A stretch of DNA of 64,000 bases from an uncultured Bacteroidales bacterium (GTDB lineage: Bacteria > Bacteroidota > Bacteroidia > Bacteroidales > P3), in the NCBI GenBank assembly GCA_944320415.1, contig CALUHJ010000001.1, forward strand, positions 186,001 to 250,000. The letters run 5' to 3'. Positions 51,735 to 60,875 of this stretch are shown here, piece by piece. Every line of letters starts with the position of its first letter. Within the stretch, counting starts at the first letter, position 1. Position numbers and translations under genes: made by a program. The notes beneath the pieces were generated by a model, which worked only from the letters and a program-made list of their open reading frames with translations, was not told the DNA's origin and did no database searches.

Positions 51735-53020
51735 TGCAAGTCTGTATCAGGGCTGGAAAGAAGTCAGAAAGGGAAGAAGGTTTTCCTTTGCCGGTATCCA
51801 AAAGCATTTGCAACAGACTGCTTGTTATGGATTTTCTTACGGGAGAAGAACTGCCTCTTTCGGATGGTTTGCCCGAGGATGTGGTTCTGCTCCGTCAGGC
51901 ATTGAGAGACATAAGGCAAGGAAAAACAACTTTTGAAGTGGGCAATGCCGGAACTGTTGCAAGGTTTCTCACCGCCTTGCTTTCCCTGCTTGAAGGCGAA
52001 TGGACGATAAATGCGGATGAAAGGATGAATCATCGTCCTTTTTCTCCCTTGATAACGGAGCTGGAGACCATGGGTGCGAGGATAAAGCCTTGTTCTGCGA
52101 CGGCATTGTTCCCGTTGAGGATAAAGGGATGTGGTCTTGTATCGTCCGGCATAAGAGACATAGTCTCCGGTTTGAGCAGTCAGTTCATCAGTGCTCTTTG
52201 TCTTGTTGCACCTTATGTAGGGAACGGAATAAGGTTGAGGTTGCATCCCATGCAGGTTTCATTGCCTTACATAAGGATGACTTTGGAATTGATGAAAGAA
52301 AACGGAGCAGACGTGTCGCTTGAAGAGAATATCATAACGGTGAGGGAGGGGAAATACGATGCAAACATTAAATGTGTGGAAAACGACTGGTCTGCTGCGG
52401 CTTTTGCATACGCTGCGGTATGCTTAAACGGGAATATATCTGTAAGGCTTGAAAATCTGTATGAAAACAGCATTCAGGGAGATATGGCAGTTCGGGATAT
52501 TTTTGAAAAGCATTTTCAGCTTGTTTCCTTTTTCGAGGGTGATTGTTTGTTGATACGCCATTCCGACCGTTTGTCGTATGAATCCGAGGATTGTCATATC
52601 GATTTCAGGGATTGCCCGGATTTGTTTCTGCCCGTTTTGATTTGCAGTGTGTTTGAAAAGAACCGCTTTGTCTTTGATGGACTTGACACCTTGCAGTACA
52701 AGGAATCGGACAGATTGAACGCCATAGAGCGTGAACTGGAAAAGGTCGGCATAGGTTTTTCAAGGACTGTGAACGGCATAAGTTTTGACAGGGAACGGCA
52801 TTTTCGGTTTTGTGCCGATAAACCCGTGCAATTCTCTTCTTACAATGACCACAGAATAGCAATGGCATTGTCTTTGCTTGGTTTCAGATGCAGGGAAATA
52901 ATAATAGAAGATGCAATGTGCGTAAGAAAATCTTTTCCAATGTATTGGGAATCTTTTTCCCGATTTGCGGATGTGAAAATAATGGATTATTTTTGTCAGA
53001 TTGAAAACGATGGATTATGA
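51731..53020 (+). CDS. aroA: 3-Phosphoshikimate 1-carboxyvinyltransferase (EPSP synthase)
   Basis: Joins PEP to shikimate-3-phosphate for aromatic amino acids. The protein (429 residues) has LPVSKSICNRLLVM, the GNAGTVARFL loop that binds PEP, MNHRPFSPLITELETMGARI, a middle Ser/Lys-rich half and VKESDRL-like YKESDRLNAIERELEKVG near the end. The start ATG is in ATGATG overlapping the activator stop. It is an unusual neighbour for a sigma-54 activator. Its stop overlaps the next gene (ATGA). Confidence 0.93.
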   Translation: MMQVCIRAGKKSEREEGFPLPVSKSICNRLLVMDFLTGEELPLSDGLPEDVVLLRQALRDIRQGKTTFEVGNAGTVARFLTALLSLLEGEWTINADERMNHRPFSPLITELETMGARIKPCSATALFPLRIKGCGLVSSGIRDIVSGLSSQFISALCLVAPYVGNGIRLRLHPMQVSLPYIRMTLELMKENGADVSLEENIITVREGKYDANIKCVENDWSAAAFAYAAVCLNGNISVRLENLYENSIQGDMAVRDIFEKHFQLVSFFEGDCLLIRHSDRLSYESEDCHIDFRDCPDLFLPVLICSVFEKNRFVFDGLDTLQYKESDRLNAIERELEKVGIGFSRTVNGISFDRERHFRFCADKPVQFSSYNDHRIAMALSLLGFRCREIIIEDAMCVRKSFPMYWESFSRFADVKIMDYFCQIENDGL

Positions 53021-54033
53021 AAAGGATATTTCTGTTTTTCCTTGTCTTGCTTTTTATTTCGGAGACATTTGCTCAGAATAGGATTCTAAGCATGAGAATA
53101 GTGTATGAGGTTCCGATAATGGAAGGAAAGATACAGTCCTCAACGGAAAAGGATTCTATCGTTTACGATTATCTCATAGACAAACGTTATTGGTGGGAAT
53201 TGATAGACCTTGTTGTGAAAAAGGCTCGCGAAAAGGAAATTGTTTTGCATGATTTCAACGGTAATGCCGTTGTGTTTGACAGTATGATAAACCGATTGAG
53301 TGCGGCGCTTGAGCACAAATACAATGTCAAGTTCACTCCGGAGCAGGTTCAAACGATTATAGAGGAAGACATTAGGGCTGTTAGGTTTGAGGAAAAGTGG
53401 ACTTATGATCCGGAAACCATGTTTATAGAAAAGCAGGTGGAGAGATTTCAGCCCATAATCATAAAAGATACCATATTGTTCAATGGCGACGAGTTGTATA
53501 TAGGGGAGCGGTTCCGTTACGATTTGGCATGGGTTGAACCGTTTGAAACTCATGCGGCGGAAGATACGGTGAGGATATGTTCCAATATACAGACGACCAT
53601 GCGCATATACAATGTGAAACCGTATCATTGGTGGGACAGTCATCTGGAAGCGGAATATTCCATACCTTTCATAGAGAGATTCATTTCCAAAGCCGAGAGC
53701 GGGGAACTGGAAGTGTTTGACAATCCTTCGAGTCTGAATCCTTTGATACGTCCCGACATAACAAGACGGAGACAGTATGATAAAATGGAAAGCATCGTAA
53801 TGCTTGACAGTCTGAACAATGAAGTGGCAAAAGATACAGTGATAAAGATATTTTATGAAGCGGAAAACATAGATCATTTCAGATTTGGAGAAGCATGGTA
53901 TTTTGACAAGAACGGTCTGAAATTTATGAAAAGCACAAATTATTTCAGTCCTGTAATAGACATAATAGGTTTTGACGGAATTTCGAGAGGATTCTACCCT
54001 TTGTATTACATACGTAAAAAACAGATATCATGA
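53017..54033 (+). CDS. Exported protein, PorN/GldN-like (first of a related pair)
   Basis: 338 residues with a signal peptide (cleavage after SETFAQ). It contains two similar halves: a segment DYLIDKRYWWELIDLVVKKAREKEIVLHDFNGN, then a W/Y-rich strand pattern EEKWTYDPETMFIEKQVERFQPI, repeated as GEAWYFDKNGLKFMKSTNYFSPV. The pattern (acidic helix, then W-x-D/F-x strand) is reminiscent of GldN/PorN of the type IX secretion system. Similarity is weak, and no porK, porL or porM genes are adjacent. It overlaps aroA and the next gene by 4 bases each. Confidence 0.65.
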   Translation: MKRIFLFFLVLLFISETFAQNRILSMRIVYEVPIMEGKIQSSTEKDSIVYDYLIDKRYWWELIDLVVKKAREKEIVLHDFNGNAVVFDSMINRLSAALEHKYNVKFTPEQVQTIIEEDIRAVRFEEKWTYDPETMFIEKQVERFQPIIIKDTILFNGDELYIGERFRYDLAWVEPFETHAAEDTVRICSNIQTTMRIYNVKPYHWWDSHLEAEYSIPFIERFISKAESGELEVFDNPSSLNPLIRPDITRRRQYDKMESIVMLDSLNNEVAKDTVIKIFYEAENIDHFRFGEAWYFDKNGLKFMKSTNYFSPVIDIIGFDGISRGFYPLYYIRKKQIS

Positions 54034-54977
54034 AAAATATAGTACTCCTGTACTTCTTGCTTTTCAGTTTGGGGCTTTGTGCGCAACAATCCCTTACCCA
54101 TTCGATTGAGCACGGTTTCAGACAGGTTGATGTATTCAATCCTGAGTGGGAAACGCAACAAACTCTCAATCCTTGCAAGTATGAACACATGACAGGCTAT
54201 TTCAGGGAAGAACTGGCCCGCATCATACTTTCTGCCGTAAGTGAAAAAAAAGTGAAAATCTACGATATAAGAAGACGGGAAATAAGTCTGGACAGTGTGA
54301 TACGGAAAATCATCGACTTTGAAAAAAACAATTTCGGAATAAGTCTTGGCAGGGACAGCGTGTTTTCTTACATAATACCTTATGTGTCTTCTTATCAGTT
54401 TGAGGAGTTCATAGATTACAATTACAATGATTTGTCTTTGAGTAAAAAGGTGAAGGCTTATTGTCCATATCTTGTCAGATACAGAAGTTTTGACCAGACT
54501 AAGGCGGACAGTGTTCAGTTGCCTTTGTTTTGGATTTTTCCTTCAGAACAGGGGGATTCGTCAGATGTGTTGCATATACCGGATACCGTACTTTCGGTCC
54601 AGAAACTGGTTTATCCCAATCAAATGCCGTTCAGTTCCAGTTTGTTTTATCAGGTTCAGAACGGGAAGATAAAGGTGTTCAGAAGCAACGGACTTGAGTT
54701 TGAAACCAACAGGGAAATAGAACAGCTGTTCATATTGTCTTCAAATGTCTCTTACTATGACGAGCATACGGAAGAGGAAAAAACTAAAACTGTTTTTTCG
54801 GATATAGTTCCTGAAGATATCGTTGCCTTGCGATTGGGAGAGTTATGGAGTATAGACCGGCAGAGTCTGGAAATCAAGAAAGAGGTTTGTTTCTTTCTAC
54901 CGTTGTATTTTCATGATGATGATATGTATTCACAATTAGGGTTCAGGATATACAACAAAGCGTACAGAAATAAGTAA
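54030..54977 (+). CDS. Exported protein related to the preceding gene
   Basis: 315 residues, signal peptide ending near LGLCAQ. It has the same layout as the gene at 53017: an acidic helix with IRRREISLDSVIRKIIDFEKN, a strand region YNDLSLSKKVKAYCPYLVRY and, near the end, RLGELWSIDRQSLEIKKEVCFFLPLYF, matching the other protein's final GEAWYFDKNG...FSPVIDI segment. The two are best read as diverged paralogues translated as a pair. Envelope location is predicted; function unknown. Confidence 0.65.
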   Translation: MKNIVLLYFLLFSLGLCAQQSLTHSIEHGFRQVDVFNPEWETQQTLNPCKYEHMTGYFREELARIILSAVSEKKVKIYDIRRREISLDSVIRKIIDFEKNNFGISLGRDSVFSYIIPYVSSYQFEEFIDYNYNDLSLSKKVKAYCPYLVRYRSFDQTKADSVQLPLFWIFPSEQGDSSDVLHIPDTVLSVQKLVYPNQMPFSSSLFYQVQNGKIKVFRSNGLEFETNREIEQLFILSSNVSYYDEHTEEEKTKTVFSDIVPEDIVALRLGELWSIDRQSLEIKKEVCFFLPLYFHDDDMYSQLGFRIYNKAYRNK

Positions 54978-54978
54978 T

Positions 54979-55515
54979 ATGGAAAGAGAGAAATTGTCCA
55001 TGCAGCAACTACACAGGATAAGCGTGGAAGAATTCAAGAGAAGCGAGAAACTCAACATCAGGGTGGTATTGGACAGTGTCAGGAGCATGAATAATGTTGG
55101 TTCCGTTTTTCGTACATCTGATGCTTTTCTGATTGACAGGCTTTATCTTTGCGGAATAACGCCCAGACCTCCTCACAGGGAGATACAAAAGACGGCTTTG
55201 GGAGCTACTGAGAGTGTTGACTGGATATATTTTCCTCAAACGGTACAGGCATTGGAGGAGTTGAAAAAAGAAAATTACACTATATACGCTGTTGAGCAGA
55301 CGACAGACAGCATAATGTTGAATGAATTCAAACCGGCAAAAGAAGAGAAGATAGCAATCATTATGGGTAATGAAGTGGAAGGTGTTTCACTGTCGGCATT
55401 GGAACTTTGCGATAAGGTTGTGGAAATACCACAATTCGGCACAAAACATTCGCTCAACGTATCAACGTCTTGTGCGATTGTTTTGTGGCAAATCGTGTCA
55501 TCGCTTAAATACTGA
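54979..55515 (+). CDS. SPOUT RNA methyltransferase (TrmH/SpoU family)
   Basis: 2'-O-methyltransferase acting on tRNA or rRNA. 178 residues with the knotted SPOUT core: motif 1 NNVGSVFRTSDAF, motif 2 IMGNEVEGVS and motif 3 KHSLNVSTSCAIVLW. It lacks the extra N-terminal substrate-binding domain of RlmB. It starts one base after the previous stop and closes the operon. The exact RNA target is not predictable. Confidence 0.9.
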   Translation: MEREKLSMQQLHRISVEEFKRSEKLNIRVVLDSVRSMNNVGSVFRTSDAFLIDRLYLCGITPRPPHREIQKTALGATESVDWIYFPQTVQALEELKKENYTIYAVEQTTDSIMLNEFKPAKEEKIAIIMGNEVEGVSLSALELCDKVVEIPQFGTKHSLNVSTSCAIVLWQIVSSLKY

Positions 55516-55530
55516 AACAATCTTTTTTGT

Positions 55531-56811
55531 TCAGTGTTTCTTGTGTACCATTATATTCAGAATCAGATCGTCCATGTCGTTCATGCCCATTCGACCTATT
55601 CTTCCCAGATTTTCTATTGATTTATCTATGCAGTCTTCCGCAATTCCGTCCGTATTGTTTACGACTGTGTTGTTCATGGCCAGCAACATGGAATCGAATG
55701 CGGAATTAAGTCCTGCGGATATTTTCAACGCGCAACTTGGCTTGGCTCCGTCGCAAGCCATACCCGTTATGGTGTTTATCATGTTTCTTATCGCGTAACA
55801 CACCTGAAGCAGGGAACCTTTTTCAAGGTAAATCATACCGCTGACCGCACCCATGGAAGCATTGACCACTCCGCATAAGGCAGACAAACGTCCTATCTTG
55901 TTTTTGATATATATGGACATAAGATTTGACAAGGTCAAGGCTCGTATTGTTTTTTCTTTTGATGCACTTTTTCTTTTTGCATATTCAAATACGGGCAAAA
56001 TGCAAACCAGTCCCTGATTTCCGCTGCCGGAATTACTGTAGACAGGAAGAGTTGCTCCATCCATTCGCGCATCTGCTGCAGCGCAGGCATAGGATATAAT
56101 ATCTTCCCTCATGTTTTTGTCCTTGTCCATATGTAAACGCCTGCCTATGCCCAGCCCGTACTCTTTTGTCAAACCTTCTTCCGCCATTGCTTCATTTACA
56201 ACAGCTGTCTGATATATCCATTCCAAAAAAGATACGTCTGTTTTGTCGGCATAGTCATATATCTCTTGGGCAGAAAGAGTTGATGCAACATCCTTTTCGC
56301 GGGATTGTGAGTTTATCTCCTTTGTTTGATTTTGCCAGTCTTTGTGCAAAAGTATATCGTCATTTTTTTGTACAAGGACAAAATTCTGATGATTCTGTGC
56401 GATTATTGCTTTTGAGTATTCGTTTTCCGAATGACAACAACACTCTATGTAAAGCTTTTCATCTGTATCTTTATGCCTTATGGTTATTTCATGAGTGGCC
56501 AACCATTCCTTTGCAATGTCAACGTATTCCCTTGCATTTTCCAATACCTGCAACCCTTTTTCACTTTTACCGGAACAAATTCCCAACGCTATTGCAATCG
56601 GCAGGCCTATCATTCCGGTACCTGGAATTCCCACACCCATGGCATTTTTTATGATGTTCTTTGAAAGGAACATCTCAACTCTATTTACTTCTTTGCCCAA
56701 AACTTCTTTGGCTTTGGCTGCAGCCAAAGCAACAGCAACAGGCTCGGTGCAACCGACTGCAAGAACAATGTTTTCCTGCATCAACGTCCTGATTTCTTCC
56801 TGTCTTGTCAT
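55531..56811 (-). CDS. UPF0597 / CyuA-like L-serine ammonia-lyase alpha-type protein (L-cysteine desulfidase)
   Basis: The family includes archaeal and E. coli (YhaM/CyuA) L-cysteine desulfidases, which split cysteine to pyruvate, ammonia and sulfide using an iron-sulfur cluster. Visible features: GCTEPVAVALAAAKA at the N-terminus, GSGNQGLVCILPVFEYAK, a Cys cluster region GMACDGAKPSCALKI and the C-terminal RIGRMGMNDMDD. The start is the ATG at 56811; an in-frame TTG at 56817 is less likely. It is the last of the surE operon. A serine dehydratase role is an alternative. Confidence 0.85.
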   Translation of the reverse strand: MTRQEEIRTLMQENIVLAVGCTEPVAVALAAAKAKEVLGKEVNRVEMFLSKNIIKNAMGVGIPGTGMIGLPIAIALGICSGKSEKGLQVLENAREYVDIAKEWLATHEITIRHKDTDEKLYIECCCHSENEYSKAIIAQNHQNFVLVQKNDDILLHKDWQNQTKEINSQSREKDVASTLSAQEIYDYADKTDVSFLEWIYQTAVVNEAMAEEGLTKEYGLGIGRRLHMDKDKNMREDIISYACAAADARMDGATLPVYSNSGSGNQGLVCILPVFEYAKRKSASKEKTIRALTLSNLMSIYIKNKIGRLSALCGVVNASMGAVSGMIYLEKGSLLQVCYAIRNMINTITGMACDGAKPSCALKISAGLNSAFDSMLLAMNNTVVNNTDGIAEDCIDKSIENLGRIGRMGMNDMDDLILNIMVHKKH

Positions 56812-56819
56812 AATCAAAC

Positions 56820-57395
56820 CTACTTTGTACGGTTTACCTTTTTCAATATGTCAGCTCTGTATTTTGTTTCATATTCCTTTGCAAACTGATTGTAATCCAG
56901 TTTTGTATTCAATCCTTCTCCAAAAAATACCAGCATCTTTTCAAATTCATTCGGATTGTTGTAGCCTGCTATGACTTCTATTACGTTTAAATCCGTGTTC
57001 ATAATGGAAAATGAAGGATATGACAGCCTGTTATTCAATAGATAATATGCCAATTGATGAGGATTCTTCTTTTTGGAGTTAGCACCGTTTGACTTGTATT
57101 CTTTACCTTTCAAGGTTATGTTTTCTTGACATTCGGCATCGAACTTAACAGCGATGAAATAATAGTTCATGATTTTTGCAATCAATGTATCGGAAAAAGT
57201 ATCCTTGTCCATTCTTTTGCACCAACCGCACCAGTCTGTATAACAGTCTACCAATATCTTTTTACCTTGATTGTTTGTTTGACCTATTGATTTTTCCAAC
57301 TGGTCAATTTTTATCCATTCTATCTTTTCCTGTGCAGATAAACCGGATATTGCAAAAACGGCAAACAACATTGCCACAACATTTTTTATTTTCAT
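56820..57395 (-). CDS. Periplasmic thioredoxin-fold protein
   Basis: 191 residues with a signal peptide ending near SGLSAQ. The active-site motif is Cys56-Gly-Trp-Cys59 (CYTDWCGWCKRM), as in DUF255/thioredoxin_7-like and DsbDgamma-like proteins. KILVDCYTDW and YFIAVKFDAECQE mark the fold, followed by a C-terminal KNPHQLAYYLLN. It may act as a periplasmic disulfide reductase. It lies between the SpoIID and UPF0597 genes in the operon. Confidence 0.82.
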   Translation of the reverse strand: MKIKNVVAMLFAVFAISGLSAQEKIEWIKIDQLEKSIGQTNNQGKKILVDCYTDWCGWCKRMDKDTFSDTLIAKIMNYYFIAVKFDAECQENITLKGKEYKSNGANSKKKNPHQLAYYLLNNRLSYPSFSIMNTDLNVIEVIAGYNNPNEFEKMLVFFGEGLNTKLDYNQFAKEYETKYRADILKKVNRTK

Positions 57396-57410
57396 AGTAA
57401 TACGTATTGA

Positions 57411-58568
57411 TTAATTATTTAATTGATTAAAAATATCTTCTCGTTTGACAACTTTTGCACCCTTGTAATAGAACTCTACAACCTGCCAATATTCGTATCC
57501 CTGTTCACACATATTGATTGCACCCTGTTGACTTAACCCTACACCGTGTCCGTATCCTCGACCGTCCAATTTGACTTCCCCTCCCCATTTCTGAACACTG
57601 AAAAAAGTTGATTTCAAACCAAAATCCTTTCTGACGGTGGTTAAAGGTATTCCCATTATGTCTTTTTTACGGCCGTCTTGTTGGGAAAAAGTAAGCAATG
57701 CATTTTCAATGGAATCGTTTTTTATGTTCATCCCCTTGCCTTTGAAGTAATTCAACCAGTCTCTTATTTTGATGAAATGTTCCCATCTGTAATCTTTCAT
57801 CCCTATGGAAAAAGAATCAGTTACAGGTTGTAGATAATCCACCGGCTTTTGCCATACATCCTCGGCAGAAACCGTCATCCCGCCGGAGTTTGCGTGGAAA
57901 AGAGTCTCTATTATGTTTCCGTTTGCATCTACAATCACTTCTGCTTTGCTGTTCCATGCTCCTTGTATCACTTGTGGTTTGTTAGCCCTTGAAAGATATG
58001 CCTGACAATGGGTGTCGTCACAAAGATTGAACCCTTCGTTTAAATGTTTGTTCATATTTGTATACAGATAATTCCGTACGCATATTGCCTGCAATTTAAA
58101 GAAATCCACATTGTCGGTTGCTCCTCCGGCTTCGGATTGTACCACACCTGCAATATAATTGTCTATGTTCACTTTGTTTATAAGCATTATCTGCTTGTCT
58201 TTGTATGGCAATACAATCAGGTTGTCGTCATACCTGCGTTCTTTCTCCTTTTTTGTTTTTATGTCTATTTTAAAAAAGGCTTTCAATCCTTGTGCAAGGA
58301 ATTCTACACGCTTGGCTTTTCTTAACAGTTCACCGTTTAGTTTAACCGTTAGACTGTCCTTGTCTTTTTCTATGTTTATTTTGCTTTTCCTTCCAATTTT
58401 TTGCTCAAAAGAACTATCAATAATGAGTATATAGTTTCCGAAAGAGGGAACAAATTCCATTTCTTCTACTTTTACATTGCTGAATATTCTAACATTGATA
58501 TTTTGCGTAAAAGCAAAAAAGCAATGAATTGATAATATACAGAATAATAAAACCTTTATTTTCGTCAT
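57411..58568 (-). CDS. SpoIID/LytB domain protein
   Basis: 385 residues with an N-terminal signal peptide. SpoIID-type proteins cut or help remodel peptidoglycan; the Bacillus member degrades glycan strands during engulfment. The catalytic-region motif is VQSEAGG (with the expected Glu), followed by QAICVRNYLYTN, ETLFHANSGGMT and the C-terminal GYGHGVGLSQQGA. The whole SpoIID domain is present (about 130-370). It overlaps lpxB by 4 bases. In a non-sporulating cell, a role in cell-wall turnover is likely. Confidence 0.88.
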   Translation of the reverse strand: MTKIKVLLFCILSIHCFFAFTQNINVRIFSNVKVEEMEFVPSFGNYILIIDSSFEQKIGRKSKINIEKDKDSLTVKLNGELLRKAKRVEFLAQGLKAFFKIDIKTKKEKERRYDDNLIVLPYKDKQIMLINKVNIDNYIAGVVQSEAGGATDNVDFFKLQAICVRNYLYTNMNKHLNEGFNLCDDTHCQAYLSRANKPQVIQGAWNSKAEVIVDANGNIIETLFHANSGGMTVSAEDVWQKPVDYLQPVTDSFSIGMKDYRWEHFIKIRDWLNYFKGKGMNIKNDSIENALLTFSQQDGRKKDIMGIPLTTVRKDFGLKSTFFSVQKWGGEVKLDGRGYGHGVGLSQQGAINMCEQGYEYWQVVEFYYKGAKVVKREDIFNQLNN

Positions 58569-59707
58569 ATATCAGTCTGTTTGTCGTTCATGTACGCAAC
58601 TATTCGTTTTGCAACTTTCTCGGATGCTCCTTTATTACCGAGTTTGTCGCGTAATTCCGAGTAAACCATTCTTACGTATTTCCTGTAATCTTCGTTATAG
58701 ACAATTTTTCGTAGTCCTTCCTCGATTTTTTCCTTGTTGAAGTTTTTCTGAAGCAATTCTTCTATGGCATATTTATTCAATATGATGTTTACAAGTGAAA
58801 TCCATTTTACATGAGCTAAATTTTTTGCAATCCAATAAGACAAAGGATTGGTCTTGTAGCACACTATCTGAGGAATGTCGAATAGAGCGGTTTCCAGAGT
58901 AGCTGTTCCCGAAGCAACAAGAGCTGCCCATGACTTGTTAAATATCTGATATGTCTGATTGAAAATCACCTTCACATTTTTTTTCCCTTCCATAGGCCTA
59001 TACAGTTCCTTGTCCAAAGTATTGACCGCAGCAACCGCAAAATCCAGTTGTTTGAATTTGTCCGCTATTTCAGCATATAAGGGGATTATTTTTTTCACTT
59101 CCTGCTTCCTGCTTCCTGGGAGTAAAGCAATCAAAGGTCTTTCTTCGGCACAAAGATTTTTTGTCAAATTATTGGTGAGGCCGGATTGACTCTCGTATTC
59201 GTCTATTTCGTCTATTAAAGGATGTCCGAAGAATTCCACATCCATATCGTGTCTTTTATAGAATTCTTTTTCAAACGGAAGGATTACAAAAAGTTTGTCT
59301 ATGTTTTTTTTCATGGATTTTATTCTTCCGCTCTTCCATGCCCATACCTGAGGAGAAATATAATAGAACACTTTCAATCCGTTGCGATGTGCGAATTTGG
59401 CCATCCTGAGGTTGAAGCCGGGATAGTCAATCAGAATGACAGCATCCGGCGACCATGCAAGCATATCTTTTTTACAAAGACTTATGTTCTTCAGAACGGT
59501 ACCTATATTGGCGGCAACTTCCACAAATCCCATAAAGGCCAAATCCTTAATATGTTTGACCACTGCATTTTTGTCGGTTTGTGCAATCATGTTGTCTCCA
59601 CCCCAGAAACGGAATTCAGCGGCAGAATCCGCACACTTGAGTTCCTTAATCAAAAAGGCGGCATGCACGTCTCCCGACATCTCGCCGGCTATTATGTAGT
59701 ATTTCAT
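58565..59707 (-). CDS. lpxB: Lipid-A-disaccharide synthase
   Basis: Joins two UDP-diacylglucosamine-derived units in lipid A synthesis at the inner membrane. 380 residues. Family regions: IIAGEMSGDVHAAFLI at the start, VEFFGHPLIDEID, LLPGSRKQEVKKIIPLYAE and ALVASGTATLETALFDIPQIVCYKTNP. The start is the ATG at 59707. It sits in the surE operon, a Bacteroidota-typical arrangement, and implies a conventional Gram-negative outer membrane. Confidence 0.95.
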   Translation of the reverse strand: MKYYIIAGEMSGDVHAAFLIKELKCADSAAEFRFWGGDNMIAQTDKNAVVKHIKDLAFMGFVEVAANIGTVLKNISLCKKDMLAWSPDAVILIDYPGFNLRMAKFAHRNGLKVFYYISPQVWAWKSGRIKSMKKNIDKLFVILPFEKEFYKRHDMDVEFFGHPLIDEIDEYESQSGLTNNLTKNLCAEERPLIALLPGSRKQEVKKIIPLYAEIADKFKQLDFAVAAVNTLDKELYRPMEGKKNVKVIFNQTYQIFNKSWAALVASGTATLETALFDIPQIVCYKTNPLSYWIAKNLAHVKWISLVNIILNKYAIEELLQKNFNKEKIEEGLRKIVYNEDYRKYVRMVYSELRDKLGNKGASEKVAKRIVAYMNDKQTDI

Positions 59708-59732
59708 AAGTGTTTCCTTCTTAATTTATTCA

Positions 59733-60017
59733 TCATATGTTCCCTCCAAAATGTCCCGAAGCATACAGGAAATACAACAGAGTACAAAATCCGAAGAACA
59801 AAACCGTGATTATTGCCTTGACCGTATGCATGAGTTGTTGTTTTGAATAATATCTGAGCAAAATAATATTGGGAATAAAAGACAAAAGGAAAATTTTGGC
59901 ATTTTTTTCCAGGGACAAGTCGGACAAATACAGAATCAAGGCGAATAAAGCCATGGTCAATATGTTCACCACAACAGAAAGGACAATACCGAATATGAAA
60001 TTATTTTTTCTGAACAT
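59733..60017 (-). CDS. Small unknown membrane protein between surE and lpxB
   Basis: 94 residues with three hydrophobic segments (about 9-30, 40-55 and 68-88). A short motif LLRYYSKQQLMHTVKAI lies between the second and third. Overlapping surE by 17 bases and 25 bases before lpxB, it is almost certainly translated. No family recognised. The position suggests an envelope role. Confidence 0.7.
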   Translation of the reverse strand: MFRKNNFIFGIVLSVVVNILTMALFALILYLSDLSLEKNAKIFLLSFIPNIILLRYYSKQQLMHTVKAIITVLFFGFCTLLYFLYASGHFGGNI

Positions 60018-60777
60018 TTTCGAATCTGTTTTTGATTTTGTCCATTGACGAATAGTCTGTAAAGTCTATGTGCATGGGAACCATTGTCGCATAGCCCTCT
60101 TGCAGACAGTTGTAATCGGCCTCCGGAGAATTGTCCAAACAATGATATACTCCGCTCAGCATGTAAAATTTGCCACCATGAGGACTGACGTATTCCACCA
60201 TGTCTTCCTGCCAATAGGCTTTTGCCTGCTTGCATACTTTCAACCCTTTTATTTCTCCGGCTGGGAAATTTACATTAAGGCATATTCCATTGTCCAATCC
60301 ATTGTTCAGAATTTCGGCACATATTTCCCTTATGTATTTTTCACAGAAGCTGAAATCCACTTGTTTGTCACTGCTGTCTATCGAGAATCCCACACTCGGA
60401 ATGCCTTCCGCACAGCCTTCGAATACTGCTGCCATTGTGCCTGAATATATGGTGTTGACAGAAGCATTGCTTCCGTGGTTTATACCTGCTACAAGCAGGT
60501 TCGGCTTTCTCTCTTTCAATATTCTGTTGCTTGCCATTTTGACGCAGTCAACAGGAGTACCGCTCAATATATAACCCATATAACCTTTCTTTTCCTCAAA
60601 CAGTCTTATCCTTATGGGATTCATTGAAGTTATCGAATGGGATTTGCCCGACATCTCTTCCTTTGGCGCTATGACAACCACATCACCGAATTCCATCATT
60701 AGTTTTATCAATACGGATATTCCTTTTGAGAAATAACTGTCATCATTGGTAACAAAAATCAGCGGCCTTTCCTTCAT
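60001..60777 (-). CDS. surE: 5'-nucleotidase SurE
   Basis: Metal-dependent phosphatase for nucleoside monophosphates. The start is placed at the ATG at 60777 (MKERPLIFVTNDD); an in-frame TTG at 60810 overlaps the promoter box. Metal ligands lie in the NDD near the N-terminus, with NDDSY where the usual sequence is NDDG(Y/W). GINHGSNASVNTIYSGTMAAVFEG-type spacing matches the family in parts (AGINHGSN, YSGTMAA). PVDCVKMAS is conserved. First gene of a six-gene operon (surE, small membrane protein, lpxB, SpoIID, thioredoxin-like, UPF0597). Confidence 0.93.
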   Translation of the reverse strand: MKERPLIFVTNDDSYFSKGISVLIKLMMEFGDVVVIAPKEEMSGKSHSITSMNPIRIRLFEEKKGYMGYILSGTPVDCVKMASNRILKERKPNLLVAGINHGSNASVNTIYSGTMAAVFEGCAEGIPSVGFSIDSSDKQVDFSFCEKYIREICAEILNNGLDNGICLNVNFPAGEIKGLKVCKQAKAYWQEDMVEYVSPHGGKFYMLSGVYHCLDNSPEADYNCLQEGYATMVPMHIDFTDYSSMDKIKNRFENVQKK

Positions 60778-60807
60778 TACATTCGTTATTTGAAAACGTA
60801 CAATTGG

Positions 60808-60815
60808 CAAAGATA
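60808..60815 (-). promoter_or_regulatory. Bacteroidota -7 box for the surE-lpxB operon
   Basis: TATCTTTG on the minus strand exactly matches TAnnTTTG, 30 bases before the surE ATG. It faces the gtrA promoter 32 bases away. Confidence 0.7.
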
Positions 60816-60847
60816 GTGAAAAAGCCGTAATGTAAAGTGTTTTTTCG

Positions 60848-60855
60848 TATATTTG
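60848..60855 (+). promoter_or_regulatory. Bacteroidota -7 box for the GtrA-family gene
   Basis: TATATTTG exactly matches TAnnTTTG, 20 bases before the ATG at 60876. An in-frame GTG at 60837 lies upstream of the box and is rejected as a start. Confidence 0.7.
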
Positions 60856-60875
60856 CAGTCTTTAAAAAACTGACC

